Program-made: the position numbers and the translations under genes
The notes under the pieces: generated by a model
Databases searched by the model: none
Seen by the model: only the letters and a program-made list of their open reading frames with translations
What the model was told of the DNA's origin: nothing
Shown here: one piece after another, positions 1 to 7,572 of the stretch
Numbering within the stretch: position 1 is the first letter of the stretch
Layout of the letters: the number at the start of each line of letters is the position of its first letter
Source: Streptomyces sp. ISL-12
Lineage (GTDB): Bacteria > Actinomycetota > Actinomycetes > Streptomycetales > Streptomycetaceae
Assembly (NCBI RefSeq): GCF_018614415.1
Contig: NZ_JAGGOO010000046.1
Coordinates: 31,358 to 95,357, forward strand
Direction of reading: 5' to 3'
Length of the DNA stretch: 64,000 nucleotides

Positions 1-168
1 CCGTGCACTGTCCGCGCGCCATCTGTGCACTGCCGTGCCGCAGCTGTCCCTGTCGTCCGCGTCGCCTTCCGCGCCGCGTCCCTCCATTGTGGAGGCGACC
101 ACTGACAACGGACCGCCGACGGCCGCAACGCTGCCGGCCCTGACGCCGTCGGCCCGGACGCCTGCCGG
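1..168. other. Gene-free left edge, downstream of tmk
   Basis: No convincing coding frame is seen here. The region follows the tmk stop on the minus strand and would be upstream of the next minus-strand gene, which lies outside the window (in related genomes usually the DNA polymerase III delta-prime subunit, from memory). The only recognisable signal is the damage-promoter-like motif at 86-108, listed separately. Confidence 0.5.
86..108 (-). promoter_or_regulatory. PafBC/RecA-independent damage promoter-like motif
   Basis: Read on the minus strand, positions 108-100 spell TTGTCAGTG. An 8-nt spacer follows, then CACAAT at 91-86. The known actinobacterial RecA-independent (PafBC) motif is TTGTCRGTG-N8-TAnnnT. 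The -35-like half matches exactly and the -10-like half matches except for its first base. The motif points left, out of the window, towards whatever gene follows tmk. That it is active is an inference. Confidence 0.5.
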
Positions 169-3100
169 TCAGTGCCCCCGGCCGCCCCGGCCCCGGCGGC
201 CTTCGTCGTCGCCGTCGTCCGCGCGCGGGCCGAGCAGTTCGTCCGCCAGCGTCGGCAGGTCGTCCAGCGGCGTCTCCTCGGCCCAGTCGGGCCGGGGCCT
301 GCGCCGCGGGGCCTGCGGGACGCCGTCGGGGTCGACCTGCGGCAGCTCCCGCGTACGGTCCTCGCCGTCGCCCGGCCCGCCCTGCCCGCCCGACCTGTCC
401 TGCCCGGCGCTCCGCTCCTCGTCCCGGAAGTAGCCCGGCGGGACCCGGTCGGCCGGCGCGTCCTCGCGTACCTGGGGCAGCACGGCCGTCTCGTCGGCCG
501 CACCGGGCGCCACCGACGGCAGCTCCGCCGTCACCTCAGCCTCGCCCGGCCGCACCGCCGGAAGCACCGCCGTCTCCTCCGCCGCGCTGGGCGAAGCGTC
601 CGGAGCCGGCGGAACCGGCAGTTCAGCCGTCACCTCGGCCTCGGACACCCCGGACGACACCCCGGACGAAGACCCGGAGTGCCCGCCCGCGTCCTCGTCG
701 TCCTTGAAGAGGCTGACGCGCTCCCCCCGCGCCCCGGCGGAAGGCCGGCCGGCGGGCTCGTCCCGCACCGGCCGCAGTACCGCCGTCTCATCCAGCGGAC
801 CGCCGGAGGCGTTGGTCGGCGTGACCAGCGGCGTCGGTACGGTCATCGCGTCCGGGGGCGTCGGGCGGCGGGGGGCGTCCGCCGCGGGCGGCGCCGTGGG
901 CCGCGGTCCCGTCGCCGCCGCTGCCGCCGCCTGCTCCGCCGCCCGGCGGGCCTCCTCGGCGCGGAGCAACGCCTCCTCGGCCTTGCGCTGCTTCTCCAGG
1001 CGCTTGGCCTCGGCCTCGGCCCGCAGCCGCGCCTCTTCCTCGGCCCGCTTGCGCAGCCGCTCCTGCTCGGCCTTGTACCGGGCCTCCTCCTCGGCGCGTG
1101 CCTTCTCCTCCGCGAGCAGCCGCTGCCGTTCCTCCTCGGCCCTGCGGCGTGCTTCCTCGGCCCGCTGCCGGGCCTCCTCCGCCTGCCGTTCGGCCTCGCG
1201 CCGCTGCGCCTCCTCCAGCTCGCGCCGCTTGCGCTCTTCCTCCTCCTTGCGCAGCCGCTCCAGCTCCGCCAGGCGCTCACGCTCCAGCCGCTCTTCCTCG
1301 GCCTTGCGCGCGGCTTCCTCCTCCGCCTTGCGCCGCGCCTCCTCCTCGGCCTTGCGGCGCGCTTCCTCCCGGGCCTCGATCTCGGCCTCGGACAGCGGCA
1401 GCACCCGGTCGAGCCGGTGCCGTACGACGGTGGTGACGGCCTCGGGCTCCTGGCCGGCGTCGACCACCAGGTACCGCCCGGGGTCGGCGGCGGCCAGGGT
1501 CAGGAAACCGGCCCGTACGCGCGCGTGGAACTCGGCGGGCTCCGACTCCAGCCGGTCGGGCGCCTCGGTGAACCGTTCGCGGGCGGCCTCCGGCGAGACG
1601 TCCAGCAGGACCGTCAGGTGCGGCACCAGCCCGTTGGTCGCCCAGCGGTTGATGCGGGCGATCTCGGTCGGGGACAGGTCGCGGCCGGCCCCCTGGTAGG
1701 CCACCGAGGAGTCGATGTACCGGTCGGAGATGACGACCGCGCCGCGCTCCAGCGCGGGCCGGACCACCGTGTCGACGTGTTCGGCGCGGTCGGCGGCGTA
1801 CAGCAGCGCCTCCGCGCGGTGCGACAGTCCGGCGCTGGAGACGTCCAGCAGGATGGAGCGCAGCCGCTTGCCGACCGGCGTCGCGCCCGGCTCGCGGGTG
1901 AGGACGACCTCGTGGCCCTTGCTCCGGATCCACTCGGCGAGCGCCTCGGCCTGGGTGGACTTCCCGGCGCCGTCACCGCCCTCCAGGGCGATGAAGAACC
2001 CGGTGGTCGCGGGCGCCTGCACCGGGTCGTCGCCGCCGAGCAGCGCGTCGCGCAGGTCGTGCCGCAGCGGCACCCCGGAGCGGTCGTCGACCTTGGCCAG
2101 CACCAGCGCCGCCACCGGCAGCAGCAGCGCGCCGACCAGCATCAGCGTGAACGCGGCGCCGCCGTGCGCGAAGACGAACTTGCCGTTCTCCAGCCGGTGC
2201 GGCCCGATGCCCGCGGCCACCAGCGGGGCGATCACGGCGGCGAGCGCCACGACGAACCGCACGCACGCGTGCAGGTGCTCGGTCGTCCGGGCCCGGCGGG
2301 CCTCCTCGGTCTCCTGGTCGAGCAGGGCGTGCCCCACATTGGCGGCCACACCCGCGCAGGCACCGGCCAGCGCCAGGAGCAGCAGCACGGTGGTGCCGTC
2401 CGGGACCAGGCCGGCGACCAGCAGGAGGATGCCCTCGACGGCGATCGCCAGGGCCAGCAGCCGCCGGCGGGACAGCGAGGGCAGCAGGGCGGGCGCCGTG
2501 CGGATGCCGACGACCACGCCGCCGGTCAGCAGGCCCACCGCCAGCCCGTACAGCACCGGGCCGCCGCCCAGGTCCTTGGCTTGCAGGACGGCCACGGCGA
2601 CCGCGGCGGCCACCGCGCCGGCGACCGCGGCACAGGCCAGCACCAGCAGCGGCAGCACGCCGGTACGGCCCTTGTCGGCGCCCGTGCCGCTCTTCGGGCG
2701 GCGCAGCCCCTCCAGCGGCGACCGCGCGCGCGGGGTGCGCGTGGCGGGCAGTTCCAGGAAGGCCACCACCGACACGGACGCGGCGAACAGTCCGGCCGCG
2801 ACGTACGAGGCGAGGGCCGCCTGGTGCTCGGCGAACCAGTCGATCCCCGCACCGAGGAGGTTGTTGAGCAGCCCGGCGACGACGAGCGCCACCGCCGCGA
2901 GGGGCACCGACACGAAGCCGGTACGCAGCGACAGCCTGCGCAGCGTGTCCATGTGGTCGGGCAGCGGGCGCACCGTCGCGCCCTCCAGGGGCGGCGCCGG
3001 CAGCAGCGCGGGGGCCGCGCTCTCCCGGCACACCGTCCAGAACCGCTCGGCGACGCCGACGACGAAGACGGTCGCCAGCAGGGCGGCGAGGGCGTCGTCC

Positions 3101-3525
3101 GGCGTCCAGTCGATCCACAGCGGCGCGACGATCAGCAGCGCCGCGCGCAGGCCGTCGGCCCCGACCATCGTCCAGCGGCGGTCCAGCGGACCGTCCTGCG
3201 AGGTGAGTGAGGTGAGCGGTCCGAGCAGTACGGCGCCGAAGAGCACGGTCGCCAGGATGCGCACGGCGAAAACGGTCGCCACTGCGAACGCCACGCCCCG
3301 GTAGCCACCGCCGAACGAGCCGACGGAGATGGCCGCCTGAACGGACAGCAGGACCAGGACCAGCAGGGCGAGCGTGTCGCCGACGCCGCCCACCAGATGG
3401 GCGCTCCACAAACGCCGCAACTGCGGCCGGCGCAACAGGGCACGGATGGCGCGCTCGCGGGAGTCCGCCACCAGCGCGTCGTCAGGGGCCGGGTGTGAGG
3501 CCGTGGGCTGCTCGGCTCGCGTCAT
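169..3525 (-). CDS. tmk: dTMP kinase fused to an N-terminal transporter-like membrane domain and a C-terminal coiled coil
   Basis: The enzyme domain phosphorylates dTMP to dTDP for DNA synthesis. The 1118-residue product is about five times longer than ordinary Tmk (roughly 210 residues). Residues ~1-490 are a multi-pass hydrophobic segment resembling a major-facilitator fold. The kinase spans ~505-715, with P-loop GGDGAGKST near 515-523 and the DRY motif (DRYIDSS) near 598. Residues ~715-870 are an almost uninterrupted Glu/Arg/Ala coiled coil. The rest is an acidic, Pro-rich tail with six spaced T-A-x-L-P type motifs and a basic end. The ATG is the first start in the frame. The enzyme is probably membrane-tethered. 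Streptomyces homologues share this architecture (recalled). Whether the membrane part still transports anything is unknown. Confidence 0.93.
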   Translation of the reverse strand: MTRAEQPTASHPAPDDALVADSRERAIRALLRRPQLRRLWSAHLVGGVGDTLALLVLVLLSVQAAISVGSFGGGYRGVAFAVATVFAVRILATVLFGAVLLGPLTSLTSQDGPLDRRWTMVGADGLRAALLIVAPLWIDWTPDDALAALLATVFVVGVAERFWTVCRESAAPALLPAPPLEGATVRPLPDHMDTLRRLSLRTGFVSVPLAAVALVVAGLLNNLLGAGIDWFAEHQAALASYVAAGLFAASVSVVAFLELPATRTPRARSPLEGLRRPKSGTGADKGRTGVLPLLVLACAAVAGAVAAAVAVAVLQAKDLGGGPVLYGLAVGLLTGGVVVGIRTAPALLPSLSRRRLLALAIAVEGILLLVAGLVPDGTTVLLLLALAGACAGVAANVGHALLDQETEEARRARTTEHLHACVRFVVALAAVIAPLVAAGIGPHRLENGKFVFAHGGAAFTLMLVGALLLPVAALVLAKVDDRSGVPLRHDLRDALLGGDDPVQAPATTGFFIALEGGDGAGKSTQAEALAEWIRSKGHEVVLTREPGATPVGKRLRSILLDVSSAGLSHRAEALLYAADRAEHVDTVVRPALERGAVVISDRYIDSSVAYQGAGRDLSPTEIARINRWATNGLVPHLTVLLDVSPEAARERFTEAPDRLESEPAEFHARVRAGFLTLAAADPGRYLVVDAGQEPEAVTTVVRHRLDRVLPLSEAEIEAREEARRKAEEEARRKAEEEAARKAEEERLERERLAELERLRKEEEERKRRELEEAQRREAERQAEEARQRAEEARRRAEEERQRLLAEEKARAEEEARYKAEQERLRKRAEEEARLRAEAEAKRLEKQRKAEEALLRAEEARRAAEQAAAAAATGPRPTAPPAADAPRRPTPPDAMTVPTPLVTPTNASGGPLDETAVLRPVRDEPAGRPSAGARGERVSLFKDDEDAGGHSGSSSGVSSGVSEAEVTAELPVPPAPDASPSAAEETAVLPAVRPGEAEVTAELPSVAPGAADETAVLPQVREDAPADRVPPGYFRDEERSAGQDRSGGQGGPGDGEDRTRELPQVDPDGVPQAPRRRPRPDWAEETPLDDLPTLADELLGPRADDGDDEGRRGRGGRGH

Positions 3526-3581
3526 GCGTTCAGCCTATCGGGAGCCACGGACAACACCGCCTCCCCGCCCGAACGTACGCG

Positions 3582-3610
3582 CGCCCCGACACCGAATCGA
3601 TGCCGGGGCG
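3582..3610 (-). terminator. Hairpin terminator after topA
   Basis: A GC-rich inverted repeat has 7-bp arms CGCCCCG (3582-3588) and CGGGGCG (3604-3610), extended by two pairs across one mismatch. It lies 38 bp past the topA stop and before the tmk start. No clear U-tract follows, which is usual for Streptomyces terminators. Confidence 0.6.
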
Positions 3611-3648
3611 TTCGTTTCGCGAAGACAGACGTTCCCGAAGACAGAACC

Positions 3649-6507
3649 TCAGCCTTCGGCGCCCTTAGACGCGGTCGCCTTCTTCGCCGCCGTGGTCGTC
3701 TTCTTCGCGGTCGTCTTCTTCGCAGCGGTCTTCTTCGCGGCCGTCGTCTTGGCCGCCGTCTTCTTGGCAGCCGTCGTCTTGGCAGCCGCCTTCGTGGCCG
3801 TCTTCTTCGCCGGGGTCTTCTTCGCGGCCGACTTCTTCGCCGTCTTCTTGGCGGGCCCCTTGGCCCGCTTCTCGGCGAGCAGTTCGTAACCGCGCTCCGG
3901 GGTGATCTCCTCGACGCTGTCGCCGGAGCGCAGCGTCGCGTTGGTCTCCCCGTCGGTGACGTACGGCCCGAAGCGGCCGTCCTTGACGACCACCGGCTTC
4001 TCGCTGACCGGGTCGGTGCCCAGCTCCTTCAGCGGCGGCTTGGCCGCGGCCCGACCGCGCTGCTTGGGCTGGGCGTAGATCGCCAGCGCCTCCTCCAGCG
4101 TGATCGTGAAGAGCTGCTCCTCGGAGGTGAGGGACCGCGAGTCCGTGCCCTTCTTCAGGTACGGGCCGTAGCGGCCGTTCTGCGCGGTGATCTCCACGCC
4201 CTCGGCGTCGGTGCCGACGACCCGCGGCAGCGACATCAGCTTCAGGGCGTCGTCCAGCGTCACCGTGTCCAGCGCCATCGACTTGAAGAGGGAGGCCGTG
4301 CGCGGCTTGACCGCGTTCTTGCCGGTCTTCGGGGTGCCCTCGGGGAGCACCTCGGTGACGTACGGGCCGTAGCGGCCGTCCTTGGCGACGATCGTGTGCC
4401 CGGTGGCCGGATCGGTGCCCAGCTCGAAGTCGCCGCTCGGCTTGGCGAGCAGTTCCTCCGCCAGCTCGACGCTCAGCTCGTCGGGCGCCAGGTCCTCGGG
4501 GATGTCGGCGCGCTGGTGGTTCTCGGAGTCCTTCTCGCCGCGCTCGATGTACGGGCCGTAGCGGCCGACCCGCAGCACGATGTCGTTGCCGACCGGGAAC
4601 GAGGAGACCTCACGGGCGTCGATCGCGCCGAGGTCGGTGACCAGTTCCTTCAGACCGCCGAGGTGGTCGCCGTCGCCGTTGCCGGCCTCGGCCGCGCCGC
4701 CCGCGCCCGAGCCCTCACCGAAGTAGAACCGCCGCAGCCACGGCACGGCCTGTGCCTCGCCGCGGGCGATGGCGTCGAGGTCGTCCTCCATCTTGGCGGT
4801 GAAGTCGTAGTCGACGAGCCGCCCGAAGTGCTTCTCCAGGAGGTTGACCACGGCGAAGGAGAGGAAGGACGGGACGAGTGCCGTGCCCTTCTTGAAGACG
4901 TAACCGCGGTCGAGGATCGTGCCGATGATCGACGCGTACGTCGACGGGCGGCCGATCTCGCGCTCCTCCAGCTCCTTGACCAGCGACGCCTCGGTGTACC
5001 GGGCCGGGGGCTTGGTGGCGTGGCCGTCGACCGTGAGCTCCTCGGCGGTGAGGGCGTCTCCCTCGCTCACCTGGGGCAGCCGGCGCTCGCGGTCGTCCAG
5101 CTCGGCGTTGGGGTCGTCGGCGCCCTCGACGTACGCCTTGAGGAAGCCGTGGAAGGTGATCGTCTTGCCGGACGCGCTGAACTCGACGTCCCGGCCGTCG
5201 GCCGCCGTGCCGCCGATCTTGACGGTGACGCTGTTGCCGGTGGCGTCCTTCATCTGGGAGGCGACGGTCCGCTTCCAGATCAGTTCGTACAGCTTGAACT
5301 GATCACCCGTCAGGCCCGTCTCGGCAGGCGTGCGGAAGCGGTCGCCGGAGGGGCGGATCGCCTCGTGCGCCTCCTGCGCGTTCTTGACCTTGCCGGCGTA
5401 CGTCCGCGGCTGCGCGGGCAGGTAGTCGGCGCCGTACAACTGCGTGACCTGGGCGCGGGCGGCGGAGATCGCCGTGTCGCTCAGGGTCGTCGAGTCCGTA
5501 CGCATGTAGGTGATGTAGCCGTTCTCGTACAGCTTCTGGGCGACCTGCATCGTCGCCTTCGCCCCGAAGCCGAGCTTGCGGCTCGCCTCCTGCTGGAGCG
5601 TCGTCGTACGGAACGGGGCGTACGGCGAGCGGCGGTACGGCTTGGACTCGACGGACCGGACGGAGAAGGCGGTGCTCTCCAGGGCGGCGGCGAGCGCGCG
5701 GGCGTTCGCCTCGTCGAGGTGGAGGGTGTTCGCGCTCTTGAGCTGTCCCAGGGAGTCGAAGTCACGGCCCTGCGCGACCCGCCTGCCATCGACGGTCTGG
5801 AGGCGGGCGACGAGGGAGGAGGGGTCGCTCGCGTCGCCGGCCCGGCCCGTGCCGAACGTGCCGGTCAGGTCCCAGTACTCAGCCGAACGGAAAGCGATCC
5901 GCTCGCGTTCCCGCTCGACGACGAGCCGGGTGGCGACGGACTGGACGCGGCCCGCCGACAGGCGCGGCATGACCTTCTTCCAGAGCACCGGCGAGACCTC
6001 GTAGCCGTAGAGGCGGTCGAGGATGCGGCGGGTCTCCTGGGCGTCGACCAGCTTCTGGTTGAGCTGGCGCGGGTTGGCGACGGCGTCCCGGATCGCGTCC
6101 TTGGTGATCTCGTGGAACACCATGCGCTTGACCGGGATCTTCGGCTTGAGGACTTCCTGGAGGTGCCAGGCGATGGCCTCGCCCTCGCGGTCCTCATCGG
6201 TGGCGAGGAAGAGCTCGTCGGAGTCCTTCAGCAGGTCCTTGAGCTTCTTGACCTGCGCCTTCTTGTCGGCGTTGACGACGTAGACGGGCTGGAAGTCGTG
6301 GTCGACGTCCACGCCGAGGCGGCGGACCTCACCGGTGTACTTCTCCGGCACCTCGGCGGCGCCGTTGGGAAGGTCGCGGATGTGCCCGACGCTCGCTTCG
6401 ACGACGTAGCCGGGGCCGAGGTAGCCCTTGATCGTCTTCGCCTTGGCAGGCGACTCGACGATGACGAGTCGGCGGCCGCCGTTTGCGGTCTCGCTGGTCG
6501 GGGACAA
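3649..6507 (-). CDS. topA: DNA topoisomerase I with lysine-rich C-terminal tail
   Basis: Type IA topoisomerase that relaxes negatively supercoiled DNA through a transient 5'-phosphotyrosine link; the only one in the window. The N-terminal Toprim domain shows VESPAKAKTIKGYLG (residues ~15-30) and the metal-binding DEDREGEAIAWH (~108). The active-site Tyr is in YITYMRTDS (~335). The C-terminal half lacks the four-Cys zinc fingers of the E. coli enzyme. It carries instead four repeats of the type RYGPYV/RFGPYV, and the last ~60 residues are an almost pure Lys/Ala/Thr tail resembling histone H1. Such a tail is known in actinobacterial TopA, where it supports processivity. It is transcribed leftwards from a ~490-bp upstream region. 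The 952-residue length is normal for Streptomyces. Confidence 0.97.
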   Translation of the reverse strand: MSPTSETANGGRRLVIVESPAKAKTIKGYLGPGYVVEASVGHIRDLPNGAAEVPEKYTGEVRRLGVDVDHDFQPVYVVNADKKAQVKKLKDLLKDSDELFLATDEDREGEAIAWHLQEVLKPKIPVKRMVFHEITKDAIRDAVANPRQLNQKLVDAQETRRILDRLYGYEVSPVLWKKVMPRLSAGRVQSVATRLVVERERERIAFRSAEYWDLTGTFGTGRAGDASDPSSLVARLQTVDGRRVAQGRDFDSLGQLKSANTLHLDEANARALAAALESTAFSVRSVESKPYRRSPYAPFRTTTLQQEASRKLGFGAKATMQVAQKLYENGYITYMRTDSTTLSDTAISAARAQVTQLYGADYLPAQPRTYAGKVKNAQEAHEAIRPSGDRFRTPAETGLTGDQFKLYELIWKRTVASQMKDATGNSVTVKIGGTAADGRDVEFSASGKTITFHGFLKAYVEGADDPNAELDDRERRLPQVSEGDALTAEELTVDGHATKPPARYTEASLVKELEEREIGRPSTYASIIGTILDRGYVFKKGTALVPSFLSFAVVNLLEKHFGRLVDYDFTAKMEDDLDAIARGEAQAVPWLRRFYFGEGSGAGGAAEAGNGDGDHLGGLKELVTDLGAIDAREVSSFPVGNDIVLRVGRYGPYIERGEKDSENHQRADIPEDLAPDELSVELAEELLAKPSGDFELGTDPATGHTIVAKDGRYGPYVTEVLPEGTPKTGKNAVKPRTASLFKSMALDTVTLDDALKLMSLPRVVGTDAEGVEITAQNGRYGPYLKKGTDSRSLTSEEQLFTITLEEALAIYAQPKQRGRAAAKPPLKELGTDPVSEKPVVVKDGRFGPYVTDGETNATLRSGDSVEEITPERGYELLAEKRAKGPAKKTAKKSAAKKTPAKKTATKAAAKTTAAKKTAAKTTAAKKTAAKKTTAKKTTTAAKKATASKGAEG

Positions 6508-6993
6508 CTTCGCTCTTCTCTCCGGTCGACGCTGGGGACTGCCCCAGGCGTGGGTCCGGGGTAGGGTCCTGCTTCCTTGTTCGCTCGTGACGCTGCGGAG
6601 TGTGACGGTACCTCCCGCCCCCGTGTCAAACGGGAAAAGCCCGCAACGGCCACTCGAACGGTAACCCGACCGACCCGCTTCCTGCCGCCCGGAGTGCCCA
6701 CGGGCTTTCCCGGGTGTATCCGGAGCGCGATCTTTCGGTTACGCCCCGGGCGGCGTCCGGAACCTCCGGAATCCGCCACGCGGAACTCCCGTCGAACGCC
6801 CGCCAGGCACCCCGCCGGACGCCCGCCCGGCGCTCGTCAGCCGCTTGCCCGGCGCCCGTCAGCGGCTTGCCGAACGCTGGTGAGGCGCTCGTCAGAGGCG
6901 GGCCGGGGTGGGGCGGTGACGGGCCGGCGGCGCGTCGAAGGCACGGGTCGGAGACGCGCGTCAGACGTACGTCAGGCGGGCGTCAGATGCGCG
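6508..6993. other. Long topA upstream region with imperfect repeats
   Basis: No gene is seen. On the minus strand a TTGACA hexamer lies at 6629-6624, about 120 bp before the topA start. It could be a -35 box, but no good -10 follows at 17-18 bp. At 6826-6900 two to three imperfect 22-bp copies built around CGTCAG precede the 11-bp array at 6959-7013. topA transcription is often supercoiling-sensitive, so this large region probably holds its control signals (inference). Confidence 0.45.
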
Positions 6994-7013
6994 TCAGGCG
7001 TGCGTCAGACACC
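6959..7013. repeat. Five tandem 11-bp CGTCAG-type repeats
   Basis: Units begin at 6959, 6970, 6981, 6992 and 7003. Each starts CGTCAG and ends in five variable bases. The array covers the last codons and the stop (TGA, 6994-6996) of the small membrane gene. An 11-bp period places each core on the same face of the helix. Confidence 0.85.
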
Positions 7014-7191
7014 AGGCGCCGACCGCCAGCGCGACCACGCCGGCGATGCTCGCGACGGTCGCCGATGCGACGGGGCTCACACCCTGGGCGACGGGGCGCC
7101 GGTAGCGGACCTGCGTCGCGGTCCACGCCAGCAGACCGCCTCCGAACAGGACGAACACCACGCCCACGAAGATCGCCGGTCCACGTTCCAT
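6994..7191 (-). CDS. Small two-TM membrane protein, unknown function
   Basis: A 65-residue product beginning MERGPAIFVGVV has two hydrophobic helices (about 6-24 and 43-62) separated by a short basic loop (RYRR), so it should span the membrane twice. The frame stays open further upstream to 7446. That extension consists of translated 24-bp tandem repeats and Arg-rich sequence, so ATG 7191 is preferred. It lies between methyltransferase and topA on the same strand. I do not recognise the family; similar small membrane proteins occur at this place in other Streptomyces (recalled). The final codons fall in an 11-bp repeat array. Confidence 0.65.
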   Translation of the reverse strand: MERGPAIFVGVVFVLFGGGLLAWTATQVRYRRPVAQGVSPVASATVASIAGVVALAVGAWCLTHA

Positions 7192-7297
7192 GGCTCCCGT
7201 GCCCCTTGCTTTCCGTCCGCGAGTACCACGCCTCACGGAGGGTGACACGCGCGGGCGGCGGCCAGGCGAAGCCGAGGTGAACAAGGGGCCGACGGGG

Positions 7298-7404
7298 CGC
7301 CTCACGGCCCCTTCCGGGATGCCCCCAGCCCCTTTCCCGAGATGCCTCACAGCCCCTTTCCCGGGATGCCTCACGGCCCCTTTCCCGGGATGCCTCACGG
7401 CCCC
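7298..7404. repeat. About 4.5 tandem copies of a 24-bp unit
   Basis: The unit is close to GCCTCACGGCCCC followed by TTTCCCGGGAT, with the last two copies nearly identical and the outer ones diverged. On the minus strand each unit reads AAAGGGGCC followed by GTG, that is, a ribosome-site-like purine run next to a start-like codon. It lies in the 381-bp space between the methyltransferase stop and the small membrane gene. No other gene is seen in that space. Confidence 0.85.
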
Positions 7405-7572
7405 GTCGTCTGGGCGGCGACATGGCCGATTGCCGACGGTGCGCACGGCTCGTCACGGCGGGTGGCACGCCGTGCGCGGACAGACGTCCGCTACTCACCC
7501 GACCGACATCCCGGGCGCCCGCAGACGCCCCGGACCGCCACAGACATCCCGGCCCGGACGACGGCAGCGCCC

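Noticed and set aside
172..3210. Long plus-strand open frame opposite tmk (1012 codons)
   Set aside because: Arg/Gly/Gln-rich translation without any domain; it mirrors the genuine minus-strand gene in very GC-rich DNA.
4396..6564. Long plus-strand open frame opposite topA
   Set aside because: Composition of an antisense shadow; the topA frame has all motifs of a conserved enzyme.
6994..7446. 150-residue version of the small membrane protein
   Set aside because: The extra N-terminal 85 residues are translated 24-bp tandem repeats and Arg/Gly-rich sequence; the 65-residue form has a coherent two-helix membrane topology.
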